Assembly (NCBI GenBank): GCA_019420345.1
Contig: JAHZHI010000050.1
Span: 1-53,572 of the forward strand
From: Peptococcaceae bacterium
GTDB lineage: Bacteria; Bacillota; Peptococcia; Peptococcales; Peptococcaceae
Direction of reading: 5' to 3'
Length of the DNA: 53,572 bases
This document shows, one piece after another, positions 25,164-34,761 of this stretch. Under the pieces are notes generated by a model that saw only the letters and a program-made list of their open reading frames with translations, was not told the origin of the DNA and made no database searches. A program made the translations under genes and the position numbers. Numbering within the stretch: the stretch's first letter is position 1; each line of letters opens with the position of its first letter.

Positions 25164-26498
25164 TTACAGCTTCGCCAACAAGCGTTTTGCCGCGAAATAG
25201 CTATAGACAAAAGCGACAGCTTCTGCGATCCAAAATGCAAACCATGCCCAAGGCAGCCCTGCTGTGTGTAGAAGTACATACACACATGGCACAAGTATGA
25301 CGAGCTGTCTAAGTGCTGTGCCAATCATATTGATCAGACCATTGCCCAGGCCGGATGCGAAATAGCCGCACATCATCGTGACTGTTGCAAAGACAAAGGT
25401 TACCGAAATAATGCGCAAAGCTGGAATGCCTATTGCAAGCATGGCATCGCTGGCAGCAAAAAGTGCTAAAAGCTGATGAGGCAGTACCATAAAGATTACC
25501 GTACCACATAGCGCAAAAACAAATGCTGTTGGAATTAACACACGCCACACTTGGCGGATACGTTCTTTGTTTCCTGTCCCATCATTAAATCCTACAACAG
25601 GAATGGCCGCTTGTCCTAAACCATTCATTGGCATCATAAGGAAATTTTGCAGCTTGTAATAGACACCGAAAAAGGCGACAGCCGTTGCTGATACGTTCAA
25701 AAGGATGGCATTCATCCCCAGCATCATGACACTGCCCAAAGCCTGCATAATAATAGTCGGTAGCCCAACACGGTATATTGCGGCGACATCTTTCCAAACA
25801 AAGCGGTAGCCTCTTAAATGCACATGAATCACTGGGTTTTTTAGGCGATTTAGAATCAATGCCGTTGCAGAAGCTGCAAGCTGCCCAATCACAGAGGCAA
25901 TCGCAGCGCCTTTGATGCCAAGCGCTGGGCACCCAAGCAAGCCAAAGATCATGATTGGGTCAAGAATCACATTCAGCAAAGCCCCAACAATCAACGAGAT
26001 CATCGACAAAAAGGTATCTCCCACAGCCTGCAGCAAGCGCTGACCATAAGTCTGAATGAAAATCCCCCAGCCAAAAACCAAACTGATGGACAGATAATCT
26101 TCACACAATCCTTGCAAAACGGCATCGTCTGCCATCATTCTTGCGAGATTGTCTGAAAAAAACAGCCCTACAAAACTAAAGAACATTGACGTTACAAGCA
26201 TCAGCAGTAAACCAGTGGTTGCAATGCGGCAAGCCTCGTCTGCCTTTTTTTCACCCACTTTTCGTGACAGCAAGGCATTCAATCCAACCGCCGTACCCAC
26301 ACCAATAGCAATCATCAAAAATTGAATGGAATATACCAACGATGTAGCGGTTAAAGCTTCTTCGGACAAACGCGCCACAAACATACTGTCCACAATATTG
26401 TACATTGATTGAATGAGCAGTGACATCATCAACGGCACCGCCATGGAATACAGCAATTTTCTCACTGGCATCAATGCCATTTTGTTTGTTTCTTCCAT
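25164..26498 (-). CDS. MATE family multidrug/cation antiporter
   Basis: 444-aa polytopic membrane protein with about twelve helices in two homologous halves. MPVRKLLYSMAVPLMMSLLI, NIVDSMFVARLSEEALTA and the second-half LGQAAIPVVGFNDGTGNKERI are characteristic of the DinF/NorM-like MATE superfamily. These proteins export drugs or metabolites using Na+ or H+ gradients; the substrate here is unknown. The ATG at 26498 has GAAAGGAG and is the natural family start. The leader in front of it contains an intrinsic-terminator hairpin with no upstream gene to serve, which suggests control by attenuation. Confidence 0.88.
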   Translation of the reverse strand: MEETNKMALMPVRKLLYSMAVPLMMSLLIQSMYNIVDSMFVARLSEEALTATSLVYSIQFLMIAIGVGTAVGLNALLSRKVGEKKADEACRIATTGLLLMLVTSMFFSFVGLFFSDNLARMMADDAVLQGLCEDYLSISLVFGWGIFIQTYGQRLLQAVGDTFLSMISLIVGALLNVILDPIMIFGLLGCPALGIKGAAIASVIGQLAASATALILNRLKNPVIHVHLRGYRFVWKDVAAIYRVGLPTIIMQALGSVMMLGMNAILLNVSATAVAFFGVYYKLQNFLMMPMNGLGQAAIPVVGFNDGTGNKERIRQVWRVLIPTAFVFALCGTVIFMVLPHQLLALFAASDAMLAIGIPALRIISVTFVFATVTMMCGYFASGLGNGLINMIGTALRQLVILVPCVYVLLHTAGLPWAWFAFWIAEAVAFVYSYFAAKRLLAKL

Positions 26499-26518
26499 AA
26501 AAAAACTCCTTTCAAAAC

Positions 26519-26568
26519 AAAAAAGCGTGAAATCATCAAGGATAAGCACTCCTTGAGATTTCACGCTT
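26519..26568 (-). promoter_or_regulatory. Attenuator-like terminator in the MATE leader
   Basis: On the minus strand a 12-bp outer stem (AAGCGTGAAATC/GATTTCACGCTT) with one bulge and an inner 6-bp stem (TCAAGG/CCTTGA) is followed by six T. It lies between the MATE promoter and its ribosome site, about 25 bases ahead of the start codon. The genes further right run on the plus strand, so it terminates no known gene. Confidence 0.7.
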
Positions 26569-26617
26569 AAAAGCCGGCTTTATATATCATTTTTCATCGC
26601 GCCATAAAGGTGGCACA
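26569..26617 (-). promoter_or_regulatory. Structured 5' leader of the MATE gene, possible riboswitch
   Basis: The predicted transcript begins near 26617. Its first bases form GUGCCA/UGGCGC (26616-26611, 26604-26599) with loop CCUUUA. Five loop bases (CUUUA, 26609-26605) can pair with UAAAG at 26582-26578, giving an H-type pseudoknot just before the terminator hairpin. A compact pseudoknot plus terminator is a common riboswitch layout. I cannot match it to a named class, so ligand and even function are open. Confidence 0.4.
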
Positions 26618-26622
26618 TATTT

Positions 26623-26651
26623 ATTTTAAAATAGTTTACAAAAACATTCAA
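26623..26651 (-). promoter_or_regulatory. Promoter of the MATE gene
   Basis: Minus-strand TTGAAT (26651-26646), 17-base spacer, TAAAAT (26628-26623). It sets the 5' end of the structured leader. Confidence 0.7.
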
Positions 26652-26746
26652 GCAAAATTTCACTTTTTTATTATTGCCGCCAAACCATACTATTCTACGC
26701 CAAAATCTTGTATAATAAATGGACAAACTCAAAGGAGGTTTGAACA

Positions 26747-27850
26747 ATGATTACATTTAAAGTTGACGTCGTTGGATCGTTTCTTCGACCAAACGCGATC
26801 AAAGAAGCGCGTGCCGCATTCAAAGCGGGAACCATCACACGAGAAGCATTAACAACCGTTGAAGACAAAGCCATCGCAGAACTCGTTGAAAAAGAAGTTG
26901 CTCATGGTTTGCAGTTTATCACTGATGGTGAATTCCGCCGTAGATGGTGGCACCTGGACTGGCTGAAAGAATTTGATGGGTTCGATACCATCTATGTCAC
27001 CAAGCAGTTGGCCGGTGGCGTTCACGAAGTAGAATATGGCCAGGTTACAGGAAAATTCTCTTATGATAAAAACAAAGCCCATGCTGAAATGTATGCCTGG
27101 GACTACCTGCATGGCCTGGCTCAGAAATACGATGGCATCACTGCTAAGAAATGCATTTCCGGCCCAAATATGATTCTCATTGACCACGTGCTGCAGTTAG
27201 GCAACAAAGAAACCCCTTACTATGGCAATGACCTCGACGCTCTCATCAATGACATCGGGCTGGCCTACCAAGATGCCATTCGCGACTTCTACGACCACGG
27301 CTGCCGTTATCTGCAAATTGATGACACCTCTTGGACCTACTTGATCGATGACAACTTCCTCAAAAAAGTTGCCGCAAACGGCTACACACAGGAACAAGTA
27401 CTCGGTTGGTTCCAAACAGTTTCCACCAAAGCGCTGGAAAATCATCCTAAAGATATGACCATCGCTACCCACTTCTGCAAAGGGAACTTCAAAGGCAAGC
27501 CTCTTTTCGCTGGGTTCTACGACGCCGTAGCTCCAATCATCATGCAGATTCCATACGACATCTACTTCGTTGAATACGATGATGAACGCTCGGGTTCTTT
27601 TGCGCCATGGGCCGGCATGAAAGACAACGACAAAACCTTTGTTGCCGGACTCATCTCCACCAAAAATCCTGTGCTTGAAGATCCCGAAACGCTCAAAGCA
27701 CGCTTTGCAGAAGCAAAATCTGTCGTTGGAGACAAAATCGCGCTTTCCCCACAATGCGGCTTTGCTTCCGTCGAAGAAGGCAATGCCATTACTGAAGATG
27801 ACCAATGGAAGAAAATCGATCTCCTCGTCAGCTGCCGAGAATGGGTGTAA
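26747..27850 (+). CDS. MetE C-terminal-domain-like methyltransferase (YxjG/YxjH type)
   Basis: 367-aa single TIM barrel related to the catalytic half of cobalamin-independent methionine synthase. The N-terminus VDVVGSFLRPNAIKEA and DGEFRRRWWHLDWL near residue 65 match the YxjG/YxjH group. Probable zinc ligands are His and Cys in THFCKG near 241-243, Glu near 276 and Cys in SPQCGF near 335. The methyl donor and acceptor are unknown; a role in methionine or thioether salvage is inferred. The ATG at 26747 follows AAAGGAGG, with a perfect TATAAT at 26711-26716 and no S-box-like leader. It may be cotranscribed with the decarboxylase gene 50 bp downstream. Confidence 0.88.
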   Translation: MITFKVDVVGSFLRPNAIKEARAAFKAGTITREALTTVEDKAIAELVEKEVAHGLQFITDGEFRRRWWHLDWLKEFDGFDTIYVTKQLAGGVHEVEYGQVTGKFSYDKNKAHAEMYAWDYLHGLAQKYDGITAKKCISGPNMILIDHVLQLGNKETPYYGNDLDALINDIGLAYQDAIRDFYDHGCRYLQIDDTSWTYLIDDNFLKKVAANGYTQEQVLGWFQTVSTKALENHPKDMTIATHFCKGNFKGKPLFAGFYDAVAPIIMQIPYDIYFVEYDDERSGSFAPWAGMKDNDKTFVAGLISTKNPVLEDPETLKARFAEAKSVVGDKIALSPQCGFASVEEGNAITEDDQWKKIDLLVSCREWV

Positions 27851-27900
27851 TAGCACTTCCGTTCAAATAAACAAAAAGGCCTTTAAAGGAGACCCTCATT

Positions 27901-28632
27901 TTGGAAAAGAAAACAGACCGCGAAACAATCTACCAAGTTGCACTGCTGCAATCGTTAACACTTGGGCAGTATGACGGCTTTGTCAAAGTAAAAACGCTCA
28001 AAAAACACGGCGACACAGGCATTGGCACGTTTGACAGCATGGACGGCGAATTGATCATGCTGGATGGCTTGGTCTACCAGGTGCTGTCGGACGGCAGCAT
28101 CGTCGAAGCCGTTGATGATGCGTTGGTTCCCTTCGGCGACGTAACTTTTTTCAAAGAAGATTTTACAGCCACGATAAACAGCGCCACCTCTCTAAAAGAC
28201 CTGCATGAAAAGCTGTCAACAGTAATAACCAAATATGGTATCAATGCCTTTTACATGGTCAAAATTACAGGACACTATGACACCGTCCAGGTGCGCAGTG
28301 AATATCCACAGCAAAAACCTTATCCTCCACTGGACACCGTCATGAGCCAGCAATCCGTGTTTGACCTCACAAATATCGATGGCACCGTCATCGCCTTTTA
28401 TTGCCCACGTTTTATGGAAGGCCAAAACACGGTAGGCTGGCACAGCCATTTTATCTCATCCGACAAAAAGCACGGCGGACACATCCTCGACCTTGCAGCC
28501 AAAGATCTCTTTGCCAGATTTGACAAAACCATTAAATATGAAATGGTATTGCCTGATGACGACAGCTTCCATGATCTCGACCTTGGCGCCGATCTTACCG
28601 AAGCAATCGCAAAGGCCGAAGGCACCAACTGA
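27901..28632 (+). CDS. budA: Alpha-acetolactate decarboxylase
   Basis: 243 aa. It converts 2-acetolactate to acetoin and CO2 in the cytoplasm. The N-terminal block IYQVALLQSLTLGQYDG, then GIGTFDSMDGELIMLDG, is typical. The zinc-binding histidines are visible in GWHSHFIS near residues 180-183 and GGHILDL near 191. It starts with TTG at 27901 behind AAAGGAG; no ATG nearby fits. No acetolactate synthase is in the window, so it would draw on acetolactate made elsewhere. Confidence 0.93.
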   Translation: MEKKTDRETIYQVALLQSLTLGQYDGFVKVKTLKKHGDTGIGTFDSMDGELIMLDGLVYQVLSDGSIVEAVDDALVPFGDVTFFKEDFTATINSATSLKDLHEKLSTVITKYGINAFYMVKITGHYDTVQVRSEYPQQKPYPPLDTVMSQQSVFDLTNIDGTVIAFYCPRFMEGQNTVGWHSHFISSDKKHGGHILDLAAKDLFARFDKTIKYEMVLPDDDSFHDLDLGADLTEAIAKAEGTN

Positions 28633-28647
28633 TACCCGAAACATGAC

Positions 28648-28675
28648 AAAAGACCGGACTTGCATCCGGTCTTTT
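28648..28675. terminator. Bidirectional terminator between budA and the DUF3267 gene
   Basis: 11-bp perfect stem AAAAGACCGGA/TCCGGTCTTTT with loop CTTGCA, serving two convergent genes. Confidence 0.92.
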
Positions 28676-28676
28676 G

Positions 28677-29312
28677 TTATTTCTTCTTTCTCGGGTCTTC
28701 GATCCAATATGTGTGCAGCCCATAATTGAACACATAAGCGCCTCGTGGCACCTGCTGGATAACATTACGCACGTTGTAGAAATCCCCAACACCGCCAAAG
28801 ATCATCGACCAACACATAGACATCCAAAAGATCGACACCACTGGCGATACTGCCGCTGCGCCGAGGAGCCAGCCGATGAACGGCAGAAAGCCTAGGATGG
28901 TTACTGGCGCCAGGCTCATAACAATGAAGCGTGTACGTTTTACAGGCGTGTTGCAATACACCATCGCCGCCTGGAATTGATAAATCCACACATCTTTGAC
29001 CGCTCGTCGTGGAAAAAACAGCGCGTGAATCCATTCGTGGGCAAGAATCAGCACCATATATGCCACAAACCATATAATAAACGCAATGCCCAGTGACCAC
29101 ACAGAAAAATCACGGCTCCAATCCAAGCCTTTCATCAGCCGTACTACTGAAAGCGCCATCACTAAGATGAATAACGGTACGCTTTGACGGATCGCCTGAA
29201 CCAACACATCTTCCATCTCGTTTGCCTCTTCAAGAGGAACGGCCTCCGGCGGGCAGTATCCATATTCAAGCTGTGAAAAATCACTAAGCATTCCACGAAA
29301 ACGAATCGCCAT
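28677..29312 (-). CDS. DUF3267-type membrane zincin peptidase
   Basis: 211 aa. The zincin motif HEWIH lies near residues 93-97 at the end of a hydrophobic helix (FIIWFVAYMVLILA). Further hydrophobic helices lie near residues 50-75, 130-160 and 170-185. This architecture matches the DUF3267 family of putative membrane metalloproteases; substrates are unknown. Divergent from the deacetylase-like gene at 29408. A clear ribosome site is not obvious upstream of the ATG at 29312. Confidence 0.75.
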   Translation of the reverse strand: MAIRFRGMLSDFSQLEYGYCPPEAVPLEEANEMEDVLVQAIRQSVPLFILVMALSVVRLMKGLDWSRDFSVWSLGIAFIIWFVAYMVLILAHEWIHALFFPRRAVKDVWIYQFQAAMVYCNTPVKRTRFIVMSLAPVTILGFLPFIGWLLGAAAVSPVVSIFWMSMCWSMIFGGVGDFYNVRNVIQQVPRGAYVFNYGLHTYWIEDPRKKK

Positions 29313-29407
29313 TTTACGCTCCCTACTTTCTTTGTATCCATAAATTTGCTATCATTAGGAAAGACAATTTTCTTTGATTATACCCCGTTTGCGAAGGAGG
29401 GACAACC

Positions 29408-30352
29408 ATGTTGAAAGCACTGAGGAATTTTATCATCGGCCTGCTTATTGGCGCGGTCGTCTTTACCCTCGTACTTCCTTATGCCTATTTTCATCAATCA
29501 CCCGGTGAATTTTACGCCCATTGGATCAATGTGCACCTGCGGCAAAATCAGGACACCCGCCAGCTGGCACGATATTTCGACAATAGTGGGCAGCACCTGC
29601 CAATTTTGACTTATCGTTCTTTTGTCGACGAAAACGACGAAGGAGAACCTGTTGAACCAGGCATTACCTTGTCACAGTTTGAAGAACAAATGAAGACCCT
29701 CTCCGACATCGGCTGCACCTTCATCACCCCTCAGGATCTGCTTGATGCCATCAATGCCGGAGAAAGCCTCCCATCGCGCGCAGTGATGATTACCTTTGAT
29801 GATTGTAATGAAGAAATATACACCCAGGCATTCCCGATCCTGCAAAAATACAACATCAAAGCGACCGTCAATGTCATCGGCTATTACATTGAATACCACG
29901 ACAACTACGATTTTCCACTGCTCACCTGGGACGAGCTTGAAGAAATGACCGCCAGCGGTCTTGTGAATCTGCAAAGTGAAACCTATTATTCGTACGTCAC
30001 ACAGCTTAACGTTGATGGTTCCACGACCTATCCATTCACAGAGCAGCGTCCAGGCGAAGACTGGACCACCTACTGGGAGCGCATCACCAAAGACCTCTTG
30101 CGCAACAATCTCAAACTCCTGGACGAAACAGGCAGCCTGCCTATAGCTCTGGCTTACCCTTACGGCACCAGCAACGCCACAACCACCCAGGCCATGCAGG
30201 CTGTTGGACTGTCCATCGGTTTTGACAGCTACAACAACATTTGTCTCAACCTCAACGACAGTTATGATCTCTATCACTTGCCGCGGTTCGAAATGAACAG
30301 CAACTTCGACAGCATGAAAGATTTCCTTCTTTTCATCAACACCCTGTACTAA
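29408..30352 (+). CDS. Membrane-anchored polysaccharide deacetylase-like protein with altered metal site
   Basis: 314 aa with one N-terminal membrane anchor (residues about 8-30), so the domain is outside the membrane. NodB-homology features are present: PILTYRSF, MITFDDCNEEIY with the Asp pair near residues 128-129, and LAYPYGTSN near 245. Where active members carry His-x3-His (SHTxxxH), this protein has SETYYSY near residues 189-195, so the usual metal-binding histidines are missing, and DDG is DDC. It may be inactive or bind another ligand (inference). GGAGGG lies upstream of the ATG. The DMT transporter gene follows 25 bases later. Confidence 0.75.
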   Translation: MLKALRNFIIGLLIGAVVFTLVLPYAYFHQSPGEFYAHWINVHLRQNQDTRQLARYFDNSGQHLPILTYRSFVDENDEGEPVEPGITLSQFEEQMKTLSDIGCTFITPQDLLDAINAGESLPSRAVMITFDDCNEEIYTQAFPILQKYNIKATVNVIGYYIEYHDNYDFPLLTWDELEEMTASGLVNLQSETYYSYVTQLNVDGSTTYPFTEQRPGEDWTTYWERITKDLLRNNLKLLDETGSLPIALAYPYGTSNATTTQAMQAVGLSIGFDSYNNICLNLNDSYDLYHLPRFEMNSNFDSMKDFLLFINTLY

Positions 30353-30377
30353 TCCCTAACAAAGGAGCATCGCAAAC

Positions 30378-31274
30378 ATGCAGTTCAAATACATTCTGCT
30401 CACCATCATTGCCGCCATCGGCTGGGGCTTTTCCGGCACCTGCAGTGAGCATCTCTTCAAAACCTATGGTACCAATGGCGAATGGCTGACGTCCATTCGC
30501 CTTCTCAGTGCCGGCATTCTGCTCATTCTCATCTGTCTGGCGAGCGGCCAAGGCCGTGCCCTAATCGGCATCATCAAAAACAAACGTGATCTGCCAGTGC
30601 TCCTGCTCTTCTCCGTATTCGGCATGATGGCCGTACAATACACCTACCTCACCGCCATCGCCAACACCAACTCGGGCACTGCCACCGTCCTGCAATACAG
30701 CGGTCCCGCCTTTGTCCTGCTCTATGTCTGCCTCACCACCAAACGCCTGCCAAGCTGGCGTGAAGCCTGTTCCCTCGTGGGCATTCTGATCGGTGTCTTT
30801 CTCATCGCCACCCATGGCGACATCACCTCTCTGGCGATTTCTCAGGCAGGTCTATTTTGGGGCATTGCCTCGGCGATTTTCCTTGCCGCCCACGACATCA
30901 TCCCTATCCGCATCATTCAGGAATGGGGCAGCCTGCCTGTCACCGCCTGGTCCATGCTCATCGGCGGCATCTGTCTGTCTATTATCACACGCCCCTTTGA
31001 CTACCAACCCACCATCTGCCTCGACAGTGTGCTTACCTTCTCCGGTCTCGTCCTCGTCGGCACCGTTTTCGCCTTCACCGCCTTTCTCGCTGGTGTCGCT
31101 GAAATTGGCCCCGTCAAAGCCAGCATCGTCGCCTGCATCGAACCCATTGCCGCCAGCATCTTCTCCTATCTCTGGGTTGGCACCCACTTCACCTTCTATG
31201 ACATCATCGGCATGGCCATCATCCTCGTCGCCGTCTACATCCTCACAAATGCACCAGCAAAACACGCATCATAA
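30378..31274 (+). CDS. EamA/DMT family transporter
   Basis: 298-aa protein with ten hydrophobic helices in two EamA repeats (AAIGWGFSGTCSEHLF; FLAGVAEIGPVKASIVACIEPIAASIFSY). The EP signature ACIEPIAA lies near residue 255. The drug/metabolite transporter superfamily moves amino acids, nucleobases and other small molecules; substrate unknown. AAAGGAGC precedes the ATG. Likely cotranscribed with the deacetylase-like gene and terminated before addA. GC content is higher than in the first 30 kb. Confidence 0.87.
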   Translation: MQFKYILLTIIAAIGWGFSGTCSEHLFKTYGTNGEWLTSIRLLSAGILLILICLASGQGRALIGIIKNKRDLPVLLLFSVFGMMAVQYTYLTAIANTNSGTATVLQYSGPAFVLLYVCLTTKRLPSWREACSLVGILIGVFLIATHGDITSLAISQAGLFWGIASAIFLAAHDIIPIRIIQEWGSLPVTAWSMLIGGICLSIITRPFDYQPTICLDSVLTFSGLVLVGTVFAFTAFLAGVAEIGPVKASIVACIEPIAASIFSYLWVGTHFTFYDIIGMAIILVAVYILTNAPAKHAS

Positions 31275-31320
31275 AAACAGCGGTGGAGATTTTTTCAGAT
31301 CTCCACCGCTGTTTTGTTTT
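31274..31320. terminator. Bidirectional terminator between the DMT transporter and addA
   Basis: Perfect 17-bp stem (31274-31290 and 31299-31315) with an eight-base loop and a T-rich tail. It overlaps the stop codon of the transporter gene. Confidence 0.93.
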
Positions 31321-34300
31321 TTACACTTCTTCCGCTTTCTGAAAGCGCAGCCAGTAGAGCCAGCGATGGGTGACGGGTTTGCCCCGGGCTGCTTGGAGCG
31401 CTTGGGCGTAGAGGTCGAGCTGTTTGCGGTAGCGGTCGGCGTTCATGCTGCGGTCGGTTTTGAAATCAACGATTTCGTAGCCGTCTTTGGTTTCAAAGAA
31501 AAGGTCGATCTGGCCATCGACCATGTAGTCGTCCAAGTGCATGGTGAAAGACATTTCATGCTCAACGTGAATACCTTCGCGCACGATCCGCCGCACAAAA
31601 TCGCTCTGATAAAACGCTTCCAGCATGTCGACGTCAACGGCTTTCCGTTCCTCCGGTGTGAGAAAGGCACGTGCTTGCAGATCGTCAAGCGCCGCTTCGA
31701 TGATGTCGCGGTCCTGCGCCTGCAGCGGCAGCCACTGCACCACTTGGTGCATCAGCGTCCCCATGGCTGCGCCTGTAAACGACAAATGCTCCTGAATAAA
31801 GGGCGGCACCGGCACATCAGGCTGCTGCACACGGGCTGTTTCATCATAGGCGGGCCACTGTTTGACGTAATCTGGCATTACGTTGTTGCTCTTCGCAAGC
31901 TGGGACACGGTCTTTTTGAAAGGCATCATGGTCGCCTCCTGATAGGCGTACTCATGATGAAAACGTGCACCAATCTCAGCCGTCAGCGTCGGATCAGCCG
32001 CTTCAAGCAGCTGCTGGTACGCTGGCGCAGCGGTTTCTTCTTCAACGACCAAAGAATCTTCCAGTCCTAAATACCGCCACTCATACAACGGCTGCCCAGC
32101 ATTCAGCGACAGCCGATGGCGTGGATCGCACAGACACAGTCCCAGCCAATCACGGTACGACGTGCCGCTGCGGAAACTGTTCACATCAGCCCGCGCGTGA
32201 CCGCGTCGCTTCTGCCATTTTTCCACTTCTTTCGGCTTTAAAGTGCTCACCAGATAAAGCCGGTCAATGGCACGTGTCAGCGCCACATAAAGCAGGCGCA
32301 CTTCTTCGGACAACGTCTCGCGGCGGTTTTTCATTGACAGCAATTTCTTCTCAAAGGAATGATGGGTGGTGGCATGGTCGAGATCAACCACATTCATTGC
32401 CACGCCAAGCTGATCATCCACCACAATGGCCGGACGATTGTCACGCAAATTAAACGAACGGGCCATGTCCGCCAAAAAGACCACCTTGAATCCCAGCCCT
32501 TTGCTTTTGTGAATGCTCATGATGCGTACACAGTGGTCATTTTCACTCAAGCCAATCCCCGGCGATGAAGAATCCATGCTGCGTGCCTGCAAGGTCTGCA
32601 CATAATGCAGAAAACCAGGCAAACCATAGCGATGGGCGCGCTCATACTCACTGATGGTGTCAATGAACGCCAGCACGTTTTGCTGACGCTCGACGCCATC
32701 GTCCATGCCCAACAGAAAAGCACCGTAGCCGCTTTCTTCAAAAAGGCGCAGGGCCACATCCGCCAACGGTTCATAATGCAACGCCGCTCGCCAGGCGCTG
32801 ACGTGCTCGTAAAAGCGCTGGAGTTTGTCAGCAATGCGATCCTTATGAGACGCCGCATACTCTTTGCAAGCCGCCGAAAACGTTCCTTCCGGCGCTGTCA
32901 GGCGAATGGCCGCAAGTTCAGCATCGGTGAGCCCGCCAAACGGCGATAAGAGCGCCGATAAGAGCGCTGTATCCAAGGTGTCATTGCTGAGCACGGTCAG
33001 CATGGCAATGAACAGCCGCACCTCAAGGTTCTCAAAGCCCACCACCGAGTTGTCGCTGTAGTAAGGAATATGATGTGCTTTGAACACGTCCTCAAACCCA
33101 TGAAGGCGGCTGCGCGGCGAACGCATGAGAACAACAATATCGCCATAATCGCAGTGCCCTGCCGCCACCAAGCGCTCAATCTCCGCGGCAATCCACTCCG
33201 CTTCACGATCGCCTTTTGCGCCTGGCTCTGTTTCAATCGCCACGCACTGCACAGCGCTCGCATCCGCTTCGAAGCTGCCGCCGCAAACCAATGCCTGCCC
33301 CGGTTCCCGATAATCCACTTCGCCCAAGGAAGGCGTCATCAGCTGCTCAAACAGGGCATTGGAAAAATCCAGAATCTCTGCGCGCGACCGGAAATTCTCC
33401 GACAGGAAAATCAGCCTGCCGTCCTCACTGTCGCGATAACGGGCGTAGCGCCTGTTGAAAATATTCGGGTCGGCGCGGCGAAAACGATAAATGGCCTGCT
33501 TCACATCGCCGACAAAGAACAGATGGCCTGGATGCGCCAGCGTTTCGACAATGGCTTCCTGAATAGGATTGGCATCCTGGTACTCGTCAAAGAAAATATA
33601 CTGCACCTCCTGGCGAATGGCTGCGCACGCCTCTTCATCCTGCAAAAGCCGCAGCATGCCATGCTCCAGATCGTTAAAATCCAGCCCGCTGCGCGCCTGC
33701 TTAGCGGCCTGATACGCCGCATCGTACTTCCGCACCAGCGCTGCGAACGCCTGCAAATGCGGCAACACCAGCGCACGATCCGCCTGAATGCGAGCGCTGC
33801 CGCCCTTGACAGCCAACGCTGCCAGATCCTCGACAGCTGCCTTCATGTCCTTACGCAAATCGGCAATAGCGTCGTCAATTTCCGCCACATCCTCCGTGGC
33901 GTTTCTTGGCTTTGCCGGCTTCCGTGTCCAGGAAATCTTTGGCAAAAGATAGGCCATGAGCGCATCCGCAACATCATCCGCATCCAGACAATGCCGCAGA
34001 CCGCGAATGATCGCCTCATCGTCGCTGATCATATCGTGCAGCTTGTCGGCGTTCGGCATCATATCCGCCAACGTTCGCATCTCTGCACACATGGCCTCAG
34101 CAGCCTGGCAGCTCTCCCTGACCAGCGCATTCAGCACAGCCAGCGCTGACGGCGACATCGGTTCCGCATAACTTGCCGCCTCGTTCTCCAGCCAAGCCAA
34201 AGGCTCAGCATGGGCTTGAATGCGATTGTACACACTGCGCACCAGTTCGCGCAGCGTCTCATCGCTGTTGCGCCCGCCATAGGCCGCAACCAGGTTCAAA

Positions 34301-34761
34301 AACTTCTCATCGTCTTCGGCATAGGCGACATCCATCGCTTCTTCCAGCGCATCCTCGCGCAGAATCGTAGTGGTGGTTTCAGGCAGAATTTTAAAATTTG
34401 GATCCAGCGCCAGCACATGATAAAACCGGCGCAGCTCAGAGATGCAGAATGCATGCATCGTGGAAATATGCGCATCTGGCAGTTCTTCGAGCTGAGCGAT
34501 GAGAAAGGCCTTCGCTTCTTCATCCGCAGCCGCTGCCACAGCATCTTGCAAGCCTTGGCGCAAACGTGCACGCATCTCCCCGGCAGCAGCATTGGTGAAC
34601 GTGACAATCAGCATCTCTGCCAGCGGCACACGATCGTGCACCATCATATGTACAATGCGGTCGACCAGCACACGCGTCTTCCCGGAGCCCGCCGCCGCCG
34701 AAATCAGCAAATCTTCGCCGCGGGCCTCGATGGCCTCCTGTTGATGAGCCGTATAGTTCAT
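31321..34761 (-). CDS. addA: ATP-dependent helicase/nuclease subunit A
   Basis: 1146-aa AddA, with AddB the Bacillota counterpart of RecBCD for double-strand-break end processing. UvrD-type helicase motifs: Walker A ISAAAGSGKTRVLVDRI near residue 22, Walker B FFDEYQDANPIQ near 388, motif III VGDVKQAIYRFRRADP, and motif V/VI (MSIHKSKGLGF; LLYVALTRAIDRLYLV). The C-terminal PD-(D/E)xK nuclease shows VDGQIDLFFE and IVDFKTDR near 1085-1100. The ATG at 34761 has GGAGGTGC and overlaps the addB stop (ATGA). Confidence 0.95.
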   Translation of the reverse strand: MNYTAHQQEAIEARGEDLLISAAAGSGKTRVLVDRIVHMMVHDRVPLAEMLIVTFTNAAAGEMRARLRQGLQDAVAAAADEEAKAFLIAQLEELPDAHISTMHAFCISELRRFYHVLALDPNFKILPETTTTILREDALEEAMDVAYAEDDEKFLNLVAAYGGRNSDETLRELVRSVYNRIQAHAEPLAWLENEAASYAEPMSPSALAVLNALVRESCQAAEAMCAEMRTLADMMPNADKLHDMISDDEAIIRGLRHCLDADDVADALMAYLLPKISWTRKPAKPRNATEDVAEIDDAIADLRKDMKAAVEDLAALAVKGGSARIQADRALVLPHLQAFAALVRKYDAAYQAAKQARSGLDFNDLEHGMLRLLQDEEACAAIRQEVQYIFFDEYQDANPIQEAIVETLAHPGHLFFVGDVKQAIYRFRRADPNIFNRRYARYRDSEDGRLIFLSENFRSRAEILDFSNALFEQLMTPSLGEVDYREPGQALVCGGSFEADASAVQCVAIETEPGAKGDREAEWIAAEIERLVAAGHCDYGDIVVLMRSPRSRLHGFEDVFKAHHIPYYSDNSVVGFENLEVRLFIAMLTVLSNDTLDTALLSALLSPFGGLTDAELAAIRLTAPEGTFSAACKEYAASHKDRIADKLQRFYEHVSAWRAALHYEPLADVALRLFEESGYGAFLLGMDDGVERQQNVLAFIDTISEYERAHRYGLPGFLHYVQTLQARSMDSSSPGIGLSENDHCVRIMSIHKSKGLGFKVVFLADMARSFNLRDNRPAIVVDDQLGVAMNVVDLDHATTHHSFEKKLLSMKNRRETLSEEVRLLYVALTRAIDRLYLVSTLKPKEVEKWQKRRGHARADVNSFRSGTSYRDWLGLCLCDPRHRLSLNAGQPLYEWRYLGLEDSLVVEEETAAPAYQQLLEAADPTLTAEIGARFHHEYAYQEATMMPFKKTVSQLAKSNNVMPDYVKQWPAYDETARVQQPDVPVPPFIQEHLSFTGAAMGTLMHQVVQWLPLQAQDRDIIEAALDDLQARAFLTPEERKAVDVDMLEAFYQSDFVRRIVREGIHVEHEMSFTMHLDDYMVDGQIDLFFETKDGYEIVDFKTDRSMNADRYRKQLDLYAQALQAARGKPVTHRWLYWLRFQKAEEV

